5,751 nucleotides of DNA from Erysipelotrichaceae bacterium. GTDB lineage: Bacteria; Bacillota_I; Bacilli_A; Erysipelotrichales; Erysipelotrichaceae. The stretch lies in assembly GCA_900754715.1 (NCBI GenBank), contig CAAEDX010000055.1:1-5751 (forward strand). The letters run 5' to 3'. Below are positions 1 through 5,538 of the stretch, in pieces. Under the pieces are notes generated by a model. The model was not told where the DNA came from and made no database searches. It saw only the letters and a list, made by a program, of their open reading frames with translations. How positions within the stretch are numbered: position 1 is the stretch's first letter; every line of letters begins with the position of its first letter. The translations under genes were made by a program, and so were the position numbers.

Positions 1-951
1 GATCGGGACACGGCGGCCATGCAGCAGCACTTCAAAGCCGGTGTTGGAAAGCAGGCGCGGGATGCCATCCGCATAGCCGATCGACACGCTGGCCACCCGG
101 GTCTGGCATGGCGCGCGAAAATGACGGCCATAGCTTACGCTCACGCCTTCCGCAATGGTCTTGACCATCGTCACATTGGCATGCAGCGATAAGATCGGAT
201 GAAAATCCGGCGCAGTGTTGATCGGGATCTCATCATCGCTCGTCACGCCCATATATAACAATCCCGGGCGCACATAGTCATATTGCAGATCGGGATAATT
301 CAGGATGCCATAACTGTTTTGCAGATGACGCACGCCACAGTCAAAGCCGGCGGCACGGATATCCGCAAGCACCCGTTCAAACAATTCGATCTGATGCTTC
401 GTAAAGGCCAGATCTTCTGCGGTGTGAGAATCACTCACGCTGAAATGCGAGAAGATGCCGGTGACCCGCACATGTTTCATCGCATACATTTCCAGGATCT
501 CTTCGATATGATAAGCGTGATCCTGCACGATGACGCCGATGCGGCTCATGCCGGTGTCCGCCTTGACATGTGCCTCGATCACGCAGTCATGCGCGTGGGC
601 ATAAGCGTCAAGCTTGCGGGCAAAGGGCAGATCGACCAGCGTCTGGGTCAGCCTCAGCTCATGGAGATAATGAAAATGTTCGGGCGGAGTGTAGCCCAGG
701 ATCAAGATCGCGCTGCGAATGCCGTGCTCACGCAGATGCACGCCTTCATCGACGCTGCTGACGGCGAAGAAATCGACGCCGCAGCGTTCCAGCTCGCGGG
801 TGCATTCCACATCGCCATGCCCATAGGCGTCAGCTTTGACGATGCCCATGATCTTGCTGGACGCGGGGATGAGCTTGCGGATCTCTTGCACATTGTGATC
901 GATCTGAGTCAGATCGATCTCAACCCACGCGCGGCTCTTACTGTTCAGCAC
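1..951 (-). CDS. alr: Alanine racemase (PLP-dependent), 3' end cut by window edge
   Basis: Interconverts L- and D-alanine in the cytoplasm and supplies the D-amino acid for the ligase encoded just upstream. 317 residues are visible; about 50-60 C-terminal ones lie outside. Motifs seen: the PLP lysine in KADAYGHG (K39), KADTGMSRIG (K130, the carbamylated-lysine position, and R137), SHF (H169), VRPG (R228, facing the pyridine nitrogen in the family), VSYGR (Y274, the catalytic tyrosine equivalent to Geobacillus Y265) and SIGYADG (Y293). The N-terminal TIM-barrel domain is complete and the C-terminal beta domain is begun. There is no N-terminal membrane domain of the VanT kind. The start is GTG at 951, preceded 8 nt upstream by AGGGGG, and overlaps the ligase gene by 14 bp, so translation is probably coupled. 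The segment QNSYGILNYP (211-220) is unlike the ANSAA-type stretch of classical Alr and, from memory, recalls VanT racemase domains, so serine racemase activity cannot be excluded. Confidence 0.96.
   Translation of the reverse strand, partial: MLNSKSRAWVEIDLTQIDHNVQEIRKLIPASSKIMGIVKADAYGHGDVECTRELERCGVDFFAVSSVDEGVHLREHGIRSAILILGYTPPEHFHYLHELRLTQTLVDLPFARKLDAYAHAHDCVIEAHVKADTGMSRIGVIVQDHAYHIEEILEMYAMKHVRVTGIFSHFSVSDSHTAEDLAFTKHQIELFERVLADIRAAGFDCGVRHLQNSYGILNYPDLQYDYVRPGLLYMGVTSDDEIPINTAPDFHPILSLHANVTMVKTIAEGVSVSYGRHFRAPCQTRVASVSIGYADGIPRLLSNTGFEVLLHGRRVPI
897..919. repeat. 23-bp inverted repeat inside the 5' end of alr
   Basis: Arms GATCGATCTGA and TCAGATCGATC are perfect reverse complements around a single central base. 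In the alr mRNA this can form a stem of 10 bp with a 3-nt loop, about 30 nt after the start codon. It encodes the conserved EIDLTQIDHN stretch, so part of the symmetry may simply come from the repeated I-D codons. Confidence 0.7.
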
Positions 952-2017
952 GCCGATCGCCCCCTGTCTTGCGCTGCAGCGCAAGATCCACCAATGTGTC
1001 GATCAGCCGGGTGAAGGGGATGCCGATCTCCTTCATCATGGAAGGATAACGGGAAGTCGCGGTAAATCCCGGGATCGTATTGAGCTCGTTGAAGATGATC
1101 GTACGCTGCGGAGTCACGAACATGTCCACGCGGGTCATGCCGCTGCAGTTCATGGCACGATAGGCACGCTTGGCCATATCTTGCGCGGCCTTGAACAGCG
1201 TTTCGTCGATGCGCGCCGGGCAATAGATGGCTGCGTCCTTCATCTCATATTTGCCTTCATAATCAAAGAAGCTGCCGGAGATCTCGATCTCATCGACGCT
1301 GCCAGCAATGAGCTCTTCATTCCCCATGACGGCGCAGCCGATCTCAAAGCCCTTGATGGCCTTTTCCAGGATGACCTTTCCTTTGCCGTCATGATAGAAA
1401 GCGTCGGCGAGGTCCTCGGCAAAATGCGCGGGCGACTCGACACAGTGGATGCCATAGCTGCTGCCGGCATTGCATGGCTTGATGAAGAAAGGCAGGCCGA
1501 GCTTTTCTTTGGCTTCTTCATACACTGCAGATGGATCGCGGTGCTCCCATGCATACACGCTCATATAGGGCGCGCAGGGAATGCCGGCATGTTCGACGAT
1601 GATATGGGTCATCTCTTTATCCATGCAGATGGCGCTGCTCATGTGGTCACAGCCGACAAAGGGAATGTCGCACAGTTCGAACAGCCCCTGGATCGTGCCG
1701 TCTTCCCCATTCTTCCCATGCAGCACAGGAAAAATACAGTCAAGCGTGCGCAGTTCATATTCATGCGCGTGCAGGATGAGCAGACCGCCGTGCGTCAGGG
1801 CACAAGGGGTGCACTTTTCCTGGCGCCAGTGATCGTGCTCCAGAGCATCGATGCTTCCTTCATATAAGAACCACTCGCCCTTCTGAGAGATCGCGATCAT
1901 CGTGATCTCATAACGAGCTGCGTCGATCTGCCGCAGCAGGCTTGCCGCGGAGTGCAGAGATACATAATACTCACTTGACTTTCCGCCGAAAATGATTCCG
2001 AGCGCTATCTTATTCAT
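938..2017 (-). CDS. ddl: D-alanine--D-alanine/D-serine ligase, VanC/E/G-like
   Basis: ATP-grasp ligase that joins D-Ala to a second D-amino acid for MurF. 359 residues, normal for the family. Motifs: GGKSSEYYVSL (E16 binds the first substrate), LHGKNGEDG (99-107), FIKPCNAGSS (ATP site, K180), LEKAIKGFEIGCAV, the omega-loop FFDYEGKY (250-257), RVDMF (R296, metal-binding D298) and FNELNT (E311, N313), then TSRYPSMM (R323). EY after GGxSS, Phe in FFDYE where E. coli DdlB has FYDYE, and Arg in SRYP where Ddl enzymes usually have Leu or Met, all match the VanC/VanE/VanG D-Ala-D-Ser ligases as I recall them. The VanA/VanB D-Lac type omega-loop is absent. Start: ATG at 2017, with GGAAG 8 nt upstream; GTG at 2026 is possible but lies within that site. 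Overlaps murF by 8 bp and alr by 14 bp. Ligase identity is certain; the acceptor (D-Ala or D-Ser) is inference. Confidence 0.95.
   Translation of the reverse strand: MNKIALGIIFGGKSSEYYVSLHSAASLLRQIDAARYEITMIAISQKGEWFLYEGSIDALEHDHWRQEKCTPCALTHGGLLILHAHEYELRTLDCIFPVLHGKNGEDGTIQGLFELCDIPFVGCDHMSSAICMDKEMTHIIVEHAGIPCAPYMSVYAWEHRDPSAVYEEAKEKLGLPFFIKPCNAGSSYGIHCVESPAHFAEDLADAFYHDGKGKVILEKAIKGFEIGCAVMGNEELIAGSVDEIEISGSFFDYEGKYEMKDAAIYCPARIDETLFKAAQDMAKRAYRAMNCSGMTRVDMFVTPQRTIIFNELNTIPGFTATSRYPSMMKEIGIPFTRLIDTLVDLALQRKTGGDRRAEQ
960..965 (-). promoter_or_regulatory. Ribosome binding site of alr
   Basis: AGGGGG on the minus strand, 8 nt before GTG at 951. It decides for the GTG over an in-frame TTG at 984, which would lie within the upstream hairpin. 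Confidence 0.6.
967..986. repeat. 20-bp perfect palindrome next to the alr ribosome binding site
   Basis: TCTTGCGCTGCAGCGCAAGA equals its own reverse complement. In the mRNA it folds into an 8-bp stem with a UGCA loop whose 3' foot ends one base before the AGGGGG site of alr. It lies in the poorly conserved C-terminal tail of the ligase (residues LALQRK), so protein constraint does not readily explain it. It could tune alr translation or be an RNA processing or protein-binding site. Confidence 0.75.
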
Positions 2018-3413
2018 GTTCAACACTTCCTTTGTCTTTTGCTGAGAGCGCGGTCACGACGCTGTCCATATGCATGCCGCGCGAACCTTTGATCAAGATC
2101 ATGCAAGGGGCATCGAGCTCGCTTCGCACGGCCTCCTGCAGCTCCTCTTTCGTTTCGTAATGTGTGACATCCCGCATGCCGGCGTTGATGGCGCCTTGAG
2201 CCGTGAAGCGGGACATCTCGCCCCAGGTGCACAGGCGGTCGATGCCATATCCCGCCACGGCCTTGCCCAGGGCGTAGTGCAGCATCGGGCCGGCCTCGCC
2301 CATATCCAGCATGTCTGAAAGCACGGCGACGCGCCGCGGCACATCAAAATCATGCAGTGTCTTGAGCGCGGCCAGCGCGCTTTGCCGGTTCGATTTATAG
2401 GAATCATCGAGGATCCAGCCGCTGCGCACAGCGATCACATCGTTGCGCATCGCGGTCTTCTCGATATGCGCCAGTCCCGCCAAGATCTCTGCTTCGCTCA
2501 GGCCCAATGCCTTGGCGGCATAGATGGCCGGCAGAGCGTTGAGCACCTGGTGCGCGCCGTAGATGTTCATGAAGACTTCCTCGGCCATCAGATTCGTGCA
2601 GAAGCGGATGCCTTCGGCATCCTGGCGGATCTCGCCATAACAAAACAGATCCTGCTGCGGGCTGCTGCCGAAGCTTTCTACGGTCGTGCCTTCCGGAAGT
2701 GACTCGCGCGCAAGCGCGGCTTCCAGCACTTCTTGTTCTCCATTATACAGCAATACGCCATTTTCTTTTAATCCATGCACGATCTCTGCCTTGGCGCGCG
2801 CGATATTCGCCACCGAGCCCAGATTTTCCAGGTGTGCTTCACCGACATTGGTGATGATGGCAATATCCGGCTTTACCATGCGGGTGAGCAGGTCGATCTC
2901 TCCCAGGTTTTCCATGCCCATCTCTACCACGGCAACCTGATCGTCGTCTGACAGCTCGAGCAGCGTCAGCGGCACGCCGATCTCATTGTTGCGATTGCCC
3001 TTGGTCTTGCTGGTCGCATAGCGCTGAGTGAGCATGCTGGTCAGGATATCCTTGACGCTTGTCTTGCCGTTGCTGCCGGTGATGCCGATCACCACAAGAT
3101 CCAGCTCGTCGCGGTAGGCGGATGCCAGCTGCTGCAGCGCCTGCAAGGTGTCTTCCACCCCGATGATGGGCACGCCATGGGGATGGTCAGGATGGTCCTT
3201 CTGCCACAGCATGGCAGCTGCGCCTTGCGCCACGGCCTGCGCGGCATAATCGTGCCCGTCGAAGTGTGCGCCGACGAGCGGAATGAAAAGAGAGCCTCTG
3301 CCGCAGCTGCGTGAATCGGTGCTCACGCCGCTGATCATGGCATCGAGGTCTCCTCCTTCTATCAGATCCGCATCCAGCATCCGAATGACGGCATCAATGC
3401 TTCGCAAAATCAT
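2010..3413 (-). CDS. murF: UDP-MurNAc-tripeptide--D-Ala-D-X ligase MurF
   Basis: Cytoplasmic Mur ligase that adds the D-amino acid dipeptide to UDP-MurNAc-tripeptide using ATP. 467 residues, typical length. Domain order: N-terminal UDP-binding domain (about 1-105, with VSTDSR and FDGHDY), central ATPase (P-loop GITGSNGKTS near 110-119, GNRNNEIGVP 139-148, VVEMGM, ITNVGEAHLENLG, ARAKAEI with the likely carbamylated K208), and C-terminal domain with DDSYKSNRQS (336-345) and KGSRGMHMD (442-450). The usual DxYNANP motif reads DSYKSNR here, a visible deviation. Start: ATG at 3413 with TGAGGTG 6 nt upstream; GTG at 3422 would extend it by three residues but is itself part of that site. First gene of the operon, overlapping the ligase gene by 8 bp, and read from the promoter at 3458-3466. 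Confidence 0.97.
   Translation of the reverse strand: MILRSIDAVIRMLDADLIEGGDLDAMISGVSTDSRSCGRGSLFIPLVGAHFDGHDYAAQAVAQGAAAMLWQKDHPDHPHGVPIIGVEDTLQALQQLASAYRDELDLVVIGITGSNGKTSVKDILTSMLTQRYATSKTKGNRNNEIGVPLTLLELSDDDQVAVVEMGMENLGEIDLLTRMVKPDIAIITNVGEAHLENLGSVANIARAKAEIVHGLKENGVLLYNGEQEVLEAALARESLPEGTTVESFGSSPQQDLFCYGEIRQDAEGIRFCTNLMAEEVFMNIYGAHQVLNALPAIYAAKALGLSEAEILAGLAHIEKTAMRNDVIAVRSGWILDDSYKSNRQSALAALKTLHDFDVPRRVAVLSDMLDMGEAGPMLHYALGKAVAGYGIDRLCTWGEMSRFTAQGAINAGMRDVTHYETKEELQEAVRSELDAPCMILIKGSRGMHMDSVVTALSAKDKGSVEHE
2026..2033 (-). promoter_or_regulatory. Ribosome binding site of the ligase gene
   Basis: AAAGGAAG on the minus strand within the end of murF, 8 nt before ATG at 2017. Its position argues against the in-frame GTG at 2026 as the start. 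Confidence 0.6.
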
Positions 3414-3419
3414 TTCTTT

Positions 3420-3426
3420 CACCTCA
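3420..3426 (-). promoter_or_regulatory. Ribosome binding site of murF
   Basis: TGAGGTG on the minus strand, 6 nt before ATG at 3413. It includes the alternative GTG codon at 3422, which makes that GTG an unlikely start. Confidence 0.65.
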
Positions 3427-3457
3427 TCGCATCAGACAGTCTCATCTGAGCCCATAT

Positions 3458-3486
3458 ATTATAGCATAGTTTCATTCCTGCGGAAT
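3458..3486 (-). promoter_or_regulatory. Extended -10 promoter of the murF-ddl-alr operon
   Basis: On the minus strand TGCTATAAT (3458-3466) is a perfect TGnTATAAT extended -10. The -35 position has no good TTGACA, as is usual for extended -10 promoters. Transcription would start near 3451, giving a leader of about 37 nt before ATG at 3413. A small inverted repeat, ATTCC-TGC-GGAAT (3474-3486 on the plus strand), covers the -35 area and could be an operator; that role is speculative. Confidence 0.7.
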
Positions 3487-3544
3487 ATTTTTGGCCATAA
3501 TTATGAAAACAAATCTGACGCTTTATTTCATCCTCTCTCTTTTG

Positions 3545-3640
3545 CTTACATCACCTTTCATTCCGGACGATTTTACATTTTACGGCAGTCATCTTACATA
3601 GATTTTACATTTTTCTGCGTTTTTGTCGTTGTTTTTTACA
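3545..3640 (+). promoter_or_regulatory. Array of YTTACA hexamers, candidate PhoP boxes
   Basis: Direct repeats on the plus strand: CTTACA 3545, TTTACA 3572, TTTACG 3579 (one mismatch), CTTACA 3593, TTTACA 3604, TTTACA 3635. The pair at 3593 and 3604 has a 5-nt gap, an 11-bp period, as in Gram-positive Pho boxes (TTAACA-like hexamers with 4-6 nt gaps). The steps 3572-3593-3604-3635 are 21, 11 and 31 bp, close to whole helical turns. The array lies just upstream of, and into the spacer of, the promoter of a phosphate transporter gene. Known: PhoP activates phosphate genes under starvation in Bacillus. Inferred: it does so here. Confidence 0.55.
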
Positions 3641-3657
3641 AATATTTTAACTATAGT
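3629..3657 (+). promoter_or_regulatory. Promoter of the Na/Pi cotransporter gene
   Basis: TATAGT (3652-3657) matches the -10 consensus at 5 of 6 bases; TTGTTT (3629-3634) with a 17-bp spacer is a weak -35. A poor -35 overlapped by a candidate Pho box (TTTACA 3635) fits an activator-dependent promoter. Start near 3664. Confidence 0.5.
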
Positions 3658-3686
3658 TAATCTGACAAGCGAAAAGGAGTGTCTTT

Positions 3687-5315
3687 ATGTCAATCACAAA
3701 CTTATTGAGCCTGCTCGGAGGACTTGCCCTCTTCCTTTATGGCATGCAAATGATGAGCTCCGGTCTGGAAGCCGCCGCTGGCGAGCGGATGAAAGAGATC
3801 CTGGAAAAGCTCACCAGCAACCGTTTCCTCGGCGTGCTGGTCGGTGCGGCCATCACTGCCGTCATCCAGTCATCCAGCGCCACGACGGTCATGGTCGTGG
3901 GCTTCGTCAACGCGGGCATGATGACGCTGACCCAGGCGGTATGGATCATCATGGGCGCCAACATCGGCACCACCATCACCGGTCAGCTCATCGCGCTTGA
4001 TGTCGGTGCCATCGCGCCGCTCATCGCGTTTATCGGCGTGGCGCTGGTCGTATTCGTCAAGCGCGTGCAGGTCCAGCACATCGGCACGATCCTGGCGGGA
4101 CTGGGCGTGCTGTTCATCGGCATGGACATGATGAGCACAGCGATGCTGCCGCTGCGTGAGGAACCGGCGTTCATCCAGCTGATGACTTCGTTCTCCAATC
4201 CGCTGATCGGCATCCTGGCAGGCGCGGTATTCACCGCGATCATCCAGTCGTCCAGCGCTTCGGTCGGCATCTTGCAGGCGCTGGCTTCCAGCGGGCTGAT
4301 CGGTCTTGACGGCGCGGTCTATGTGCTGTTCGGCCAGAACATCGGCACATGCATCACGGCCGTCCTTGCCAGCATCGGCACGGGCCGGGAAGCAAAGCAG
4401 ACGACGATCATCCATCTTTCCTTTAACTTGATCGGTACAGCGATCTTTACGACCATCTGCATCCTGACCGCGAATACGGCGCTTTCCCTGACGGATCTGG
4501 TATCGTCATGGACACCGGGCAATCCAGCCGCGCAGATTGCCAACATGCACACGCTGTTCAATGTGGTCACCACGCTGTTGTTGCTGCCGTTTGGCACATA
4601 TCTCGCTGCGTTGGCCCAGAAGATCCTGCCGGTGAAGGAGAAGATGACTTCTGAAGTATTGCAGTACCTCAAGCCGCTGCCTTCTTACACGAAGGCCATC
4701 GGAAGATCGGCCATCTCGCTGCAGCAAGTGGATGCGGAGATCGCGCATATGATCGAACTGGCACAGCAGAATGTGGAGCAGGGCTTTGACCAGCTGCTGA
4801 AATATGACCGCAAGATCGGCGAAGAGATCCTCAAGCGTGAAGAGACAGTGGACACTCTCAACAAAGAAATCGCGGATTATATCACCAAAGCGATGAGCAT
4901 GGAGATCAGCAATGAGACAAGCATCGCGTTGGGCGCTTATTATCATCAGATCACGGACATCGAGCGGATCAGCGACTATGCGGTCAAGATGGAATATTAC
5001 GGACGCGAACACCTGCAAAGCAAGCTCAACGAGGAAGAAAAGAGCACGATCGAGTCTATGCGCAAGATGTGTGATGAGATGCTTGCCGCGCTGCATGACC
5101 TGAAAGATCAGGAAACGCTGCGTTCACAGAGCGAAGAAGTCAGCCTGCATCTGCGCCGCAGGCAGATGCAGCGGATGAAGGAAAAGAGCATCTCCAGCGA
5201 GATCAGCGTGATGTTCTCGCAGCTGCTCACAGATTTTGAGCGCATCAGCGGTCATGCGCTGAACATCGCGCAGGATTATGCGCTGATCGACCATGCCGTG
5301 CAAAACAATGCGTGA
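3687..5315 (+). CDS. Na/Pi cotransporter family protein with C-terminal PhoU-like domain
   Basis: Membrane protein of the NptA/YjbB-like Na+/phosphate cotransporter family, expected to move phosphate coupled to sodium. 542 residues. Residues 1 to about 315 form the transport part with two inverted-topology repeats, each with a QSSS motif (61-64 and 187-190) and a following GxNIGT motif (GANIGTT 90-96; GQNIGTC 216-222). The two QSSS stretches are also near-identical in DNA (3867-3878, 4245-4256). Residues about 340-540 are a helical PhoU-like domain with the metal-binding signatures TDIERISDYA (423-432) and TDFERISGHALNI (515-527), which probably senses or regulates phosphate flux. Start: ATG at 3687, AAGGAG 7 nt upstream (3674-3679). 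Single-gene unit, divergent from murF, with candidate Pho boxes upstream and a terminator on its stop codon. Import or export direction cannot be read from sequence; the E. coli relative YjbB has been linked to export. Confidence 0.95.
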   Translation: MSITNLLSLLGGLALFLYGMQMMSSGLEAAAGERMKEILEKLTSNRFLGVLVGAAITAVIQSSSATTVMVVGFVNAGMMTLTQAVWIIMGANIGTTITGQLIALDVGAIAPLIAFIGVALVVFVKRVQVQHIGTILAGLGVLFIGMDMMSTAMLPLREEPAFIQLMTSFSNPLIGILAGAVFTAIIQSSSASVGILQALASSGLIGLDGAVYVLFGQNIGTCITAVLASIGTGREAKQTTIIHLSFNLIGTAIFTTICILTANTALSLTDLVSSWTPGNPAAQIANMHTLFNVVTTLLLLPFGTYLAALAQKILPVKEKMTSEVLQYLKPLPSYTKAIGRSAISLQQVDAEIAHMIELAQQNVEQGFDQLLKYDRKIGEEILKREETVDTLNKEIADYITKAMSMEISNETSIALGAYYHQITDIERISDYAVKMEYYGREHLQSKLNEEEKSTIESMRKMCDEMLAALHDLKDQETLRSQSEEVSLHLRRRQMQRMKEKSISSEISVMFSQLLTDFERISGHALNIAQDYALIDHAVQNNA

Positions 5316-5335
5316 CACCTTCGGGTGTCTTTTTT
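5314..5335 (+). terminator. Rho-independent terminator of the Na/Pi cotransporter gene
   Basis: Stem GACACC / GGTGTC (6 bp) with a stable UUCG loop, followed directly by six T. The 5' arm starts inside the TGA stop codon, so the 3' untranslated region is almost nil. Confidence 0.9.
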
Positions 5336-5387
5336 GTATCCGTTTACAATCTTTGCTGCTTTCACATATTTTCCCTTATTTTAAACA

Positions 5388-5415
5388 TTGTTTATCTATA
5401 GAGATTTCATATACT
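5388..5415 (+). promoter_or_regulatory. Promoter-like element in the convergent intergenic region
   Basis: TTGTTT (5388-5393), 16-bp spacer, TATACT (5410-5415, 5 of 6). A second -10-like TATAAC follows at 5415-5420. Predicted start is near 5422, exactly where a hairpin begins. No gene lies downstream on this strand before the terminator. The surrounding DNA is AT-rich, so chance matches are possible. Confidence 0.4.
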
Positions 5416-5421
5416 ATAACC

Positions 5422-5538
5422 GTGCAAGGAAGAACTCCTTGCGTGTATGAAATTCATTCCCCTAATGATATTCATACAATTTTCTATCCCCTTAATAATA
5501 GAGAAAAGGCCGGCTCCCCCCTTAGCCGGCCTTTTCTC
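5422..5538 (+). ncRNA. Candidate small regulatory RNA with three C-rich motifs
   Basis: Promoter-like element, then hairpin 1 (5421-5445, 10 pairs including two G-U; AAGGA paired with UCCUU, loop AGAAC), hairpin 2 (5445-5477, 7-bp GTATGAA/TTCATAC plus 5-bp TCATT/AATGA stems around a 2x2 internal loop, loop CCCCU), a linker and a terminator hairpin (5501-5538). The three CCCCU-type motifs (5459-5463, 5488-5492, 5518-5522) fall in predicted unpaired positions: loop 2, the linker and the terminator loop. Known: several Gram-positive sRNAs, such as S. aureus RsaE, use UCCC motifs in loops to pair with ribosome binding sites. Inferred: this is such an RNA. The G-U pairs in hairpin 1 make it stronger on the plus strand. 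I do not recognise a known family. Alternative: spacer DNA plus the terminator of the convergent gene. Confidence 0.35.
5501..5538. terminator. Strong bidirectional terminator hairpin
   Basis: Perfect 15-bp stem (5501-5515 with 5524-5538) around an 8-nt CCCCCCTT loop. The GC core GGCCGGCT/AGCCGGCC is flanked by AAAA and TTTT, so it can act on both strands. It begins inside the TGA stop of the minus-strand VanZ-like gene and would also end the candidate plus-strand RNA. The U-tracts are short (UUUUCUC). Confidence 0.85.

Noticed and set aside
283..1014. 243-codon plus-strand ORF
   Set aside because: It is antisense to alr and the end of ddl, whose motifs are unmistakable; the plus-strand protein has no family features.
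3496..3505. CATAATTATG 10-bp palindrome between the divergent genes
   Set aside because: Short AT-rich palindromes are expected by chance in such DNA and it is not placed on either predicted promoter core.
3283..3660. Plus-strand ORF reaching from murF into the divergent intergenic region
   Set aside because: Most of it is antisense to murF, it has no ribosome binding site, and its end covers the promoter and Pho-box region.
3870..4415. 181-codon minus-strand ORF rich in D, R and A
   Set aside because: It is antisense to the transport domain of the Na/Pi cotransporter; long shadow frames are expected in GC-rich DNA.
5343..5366. TTTACA (5343) and TTCACA (5361) downstream of the transporter gene, as possible further Pho boxes
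   Set aside because: The 18-bp step does not fit the 11-bp period, one hexamer is imperfect, and they are well upstream of the only promoter-like element there.
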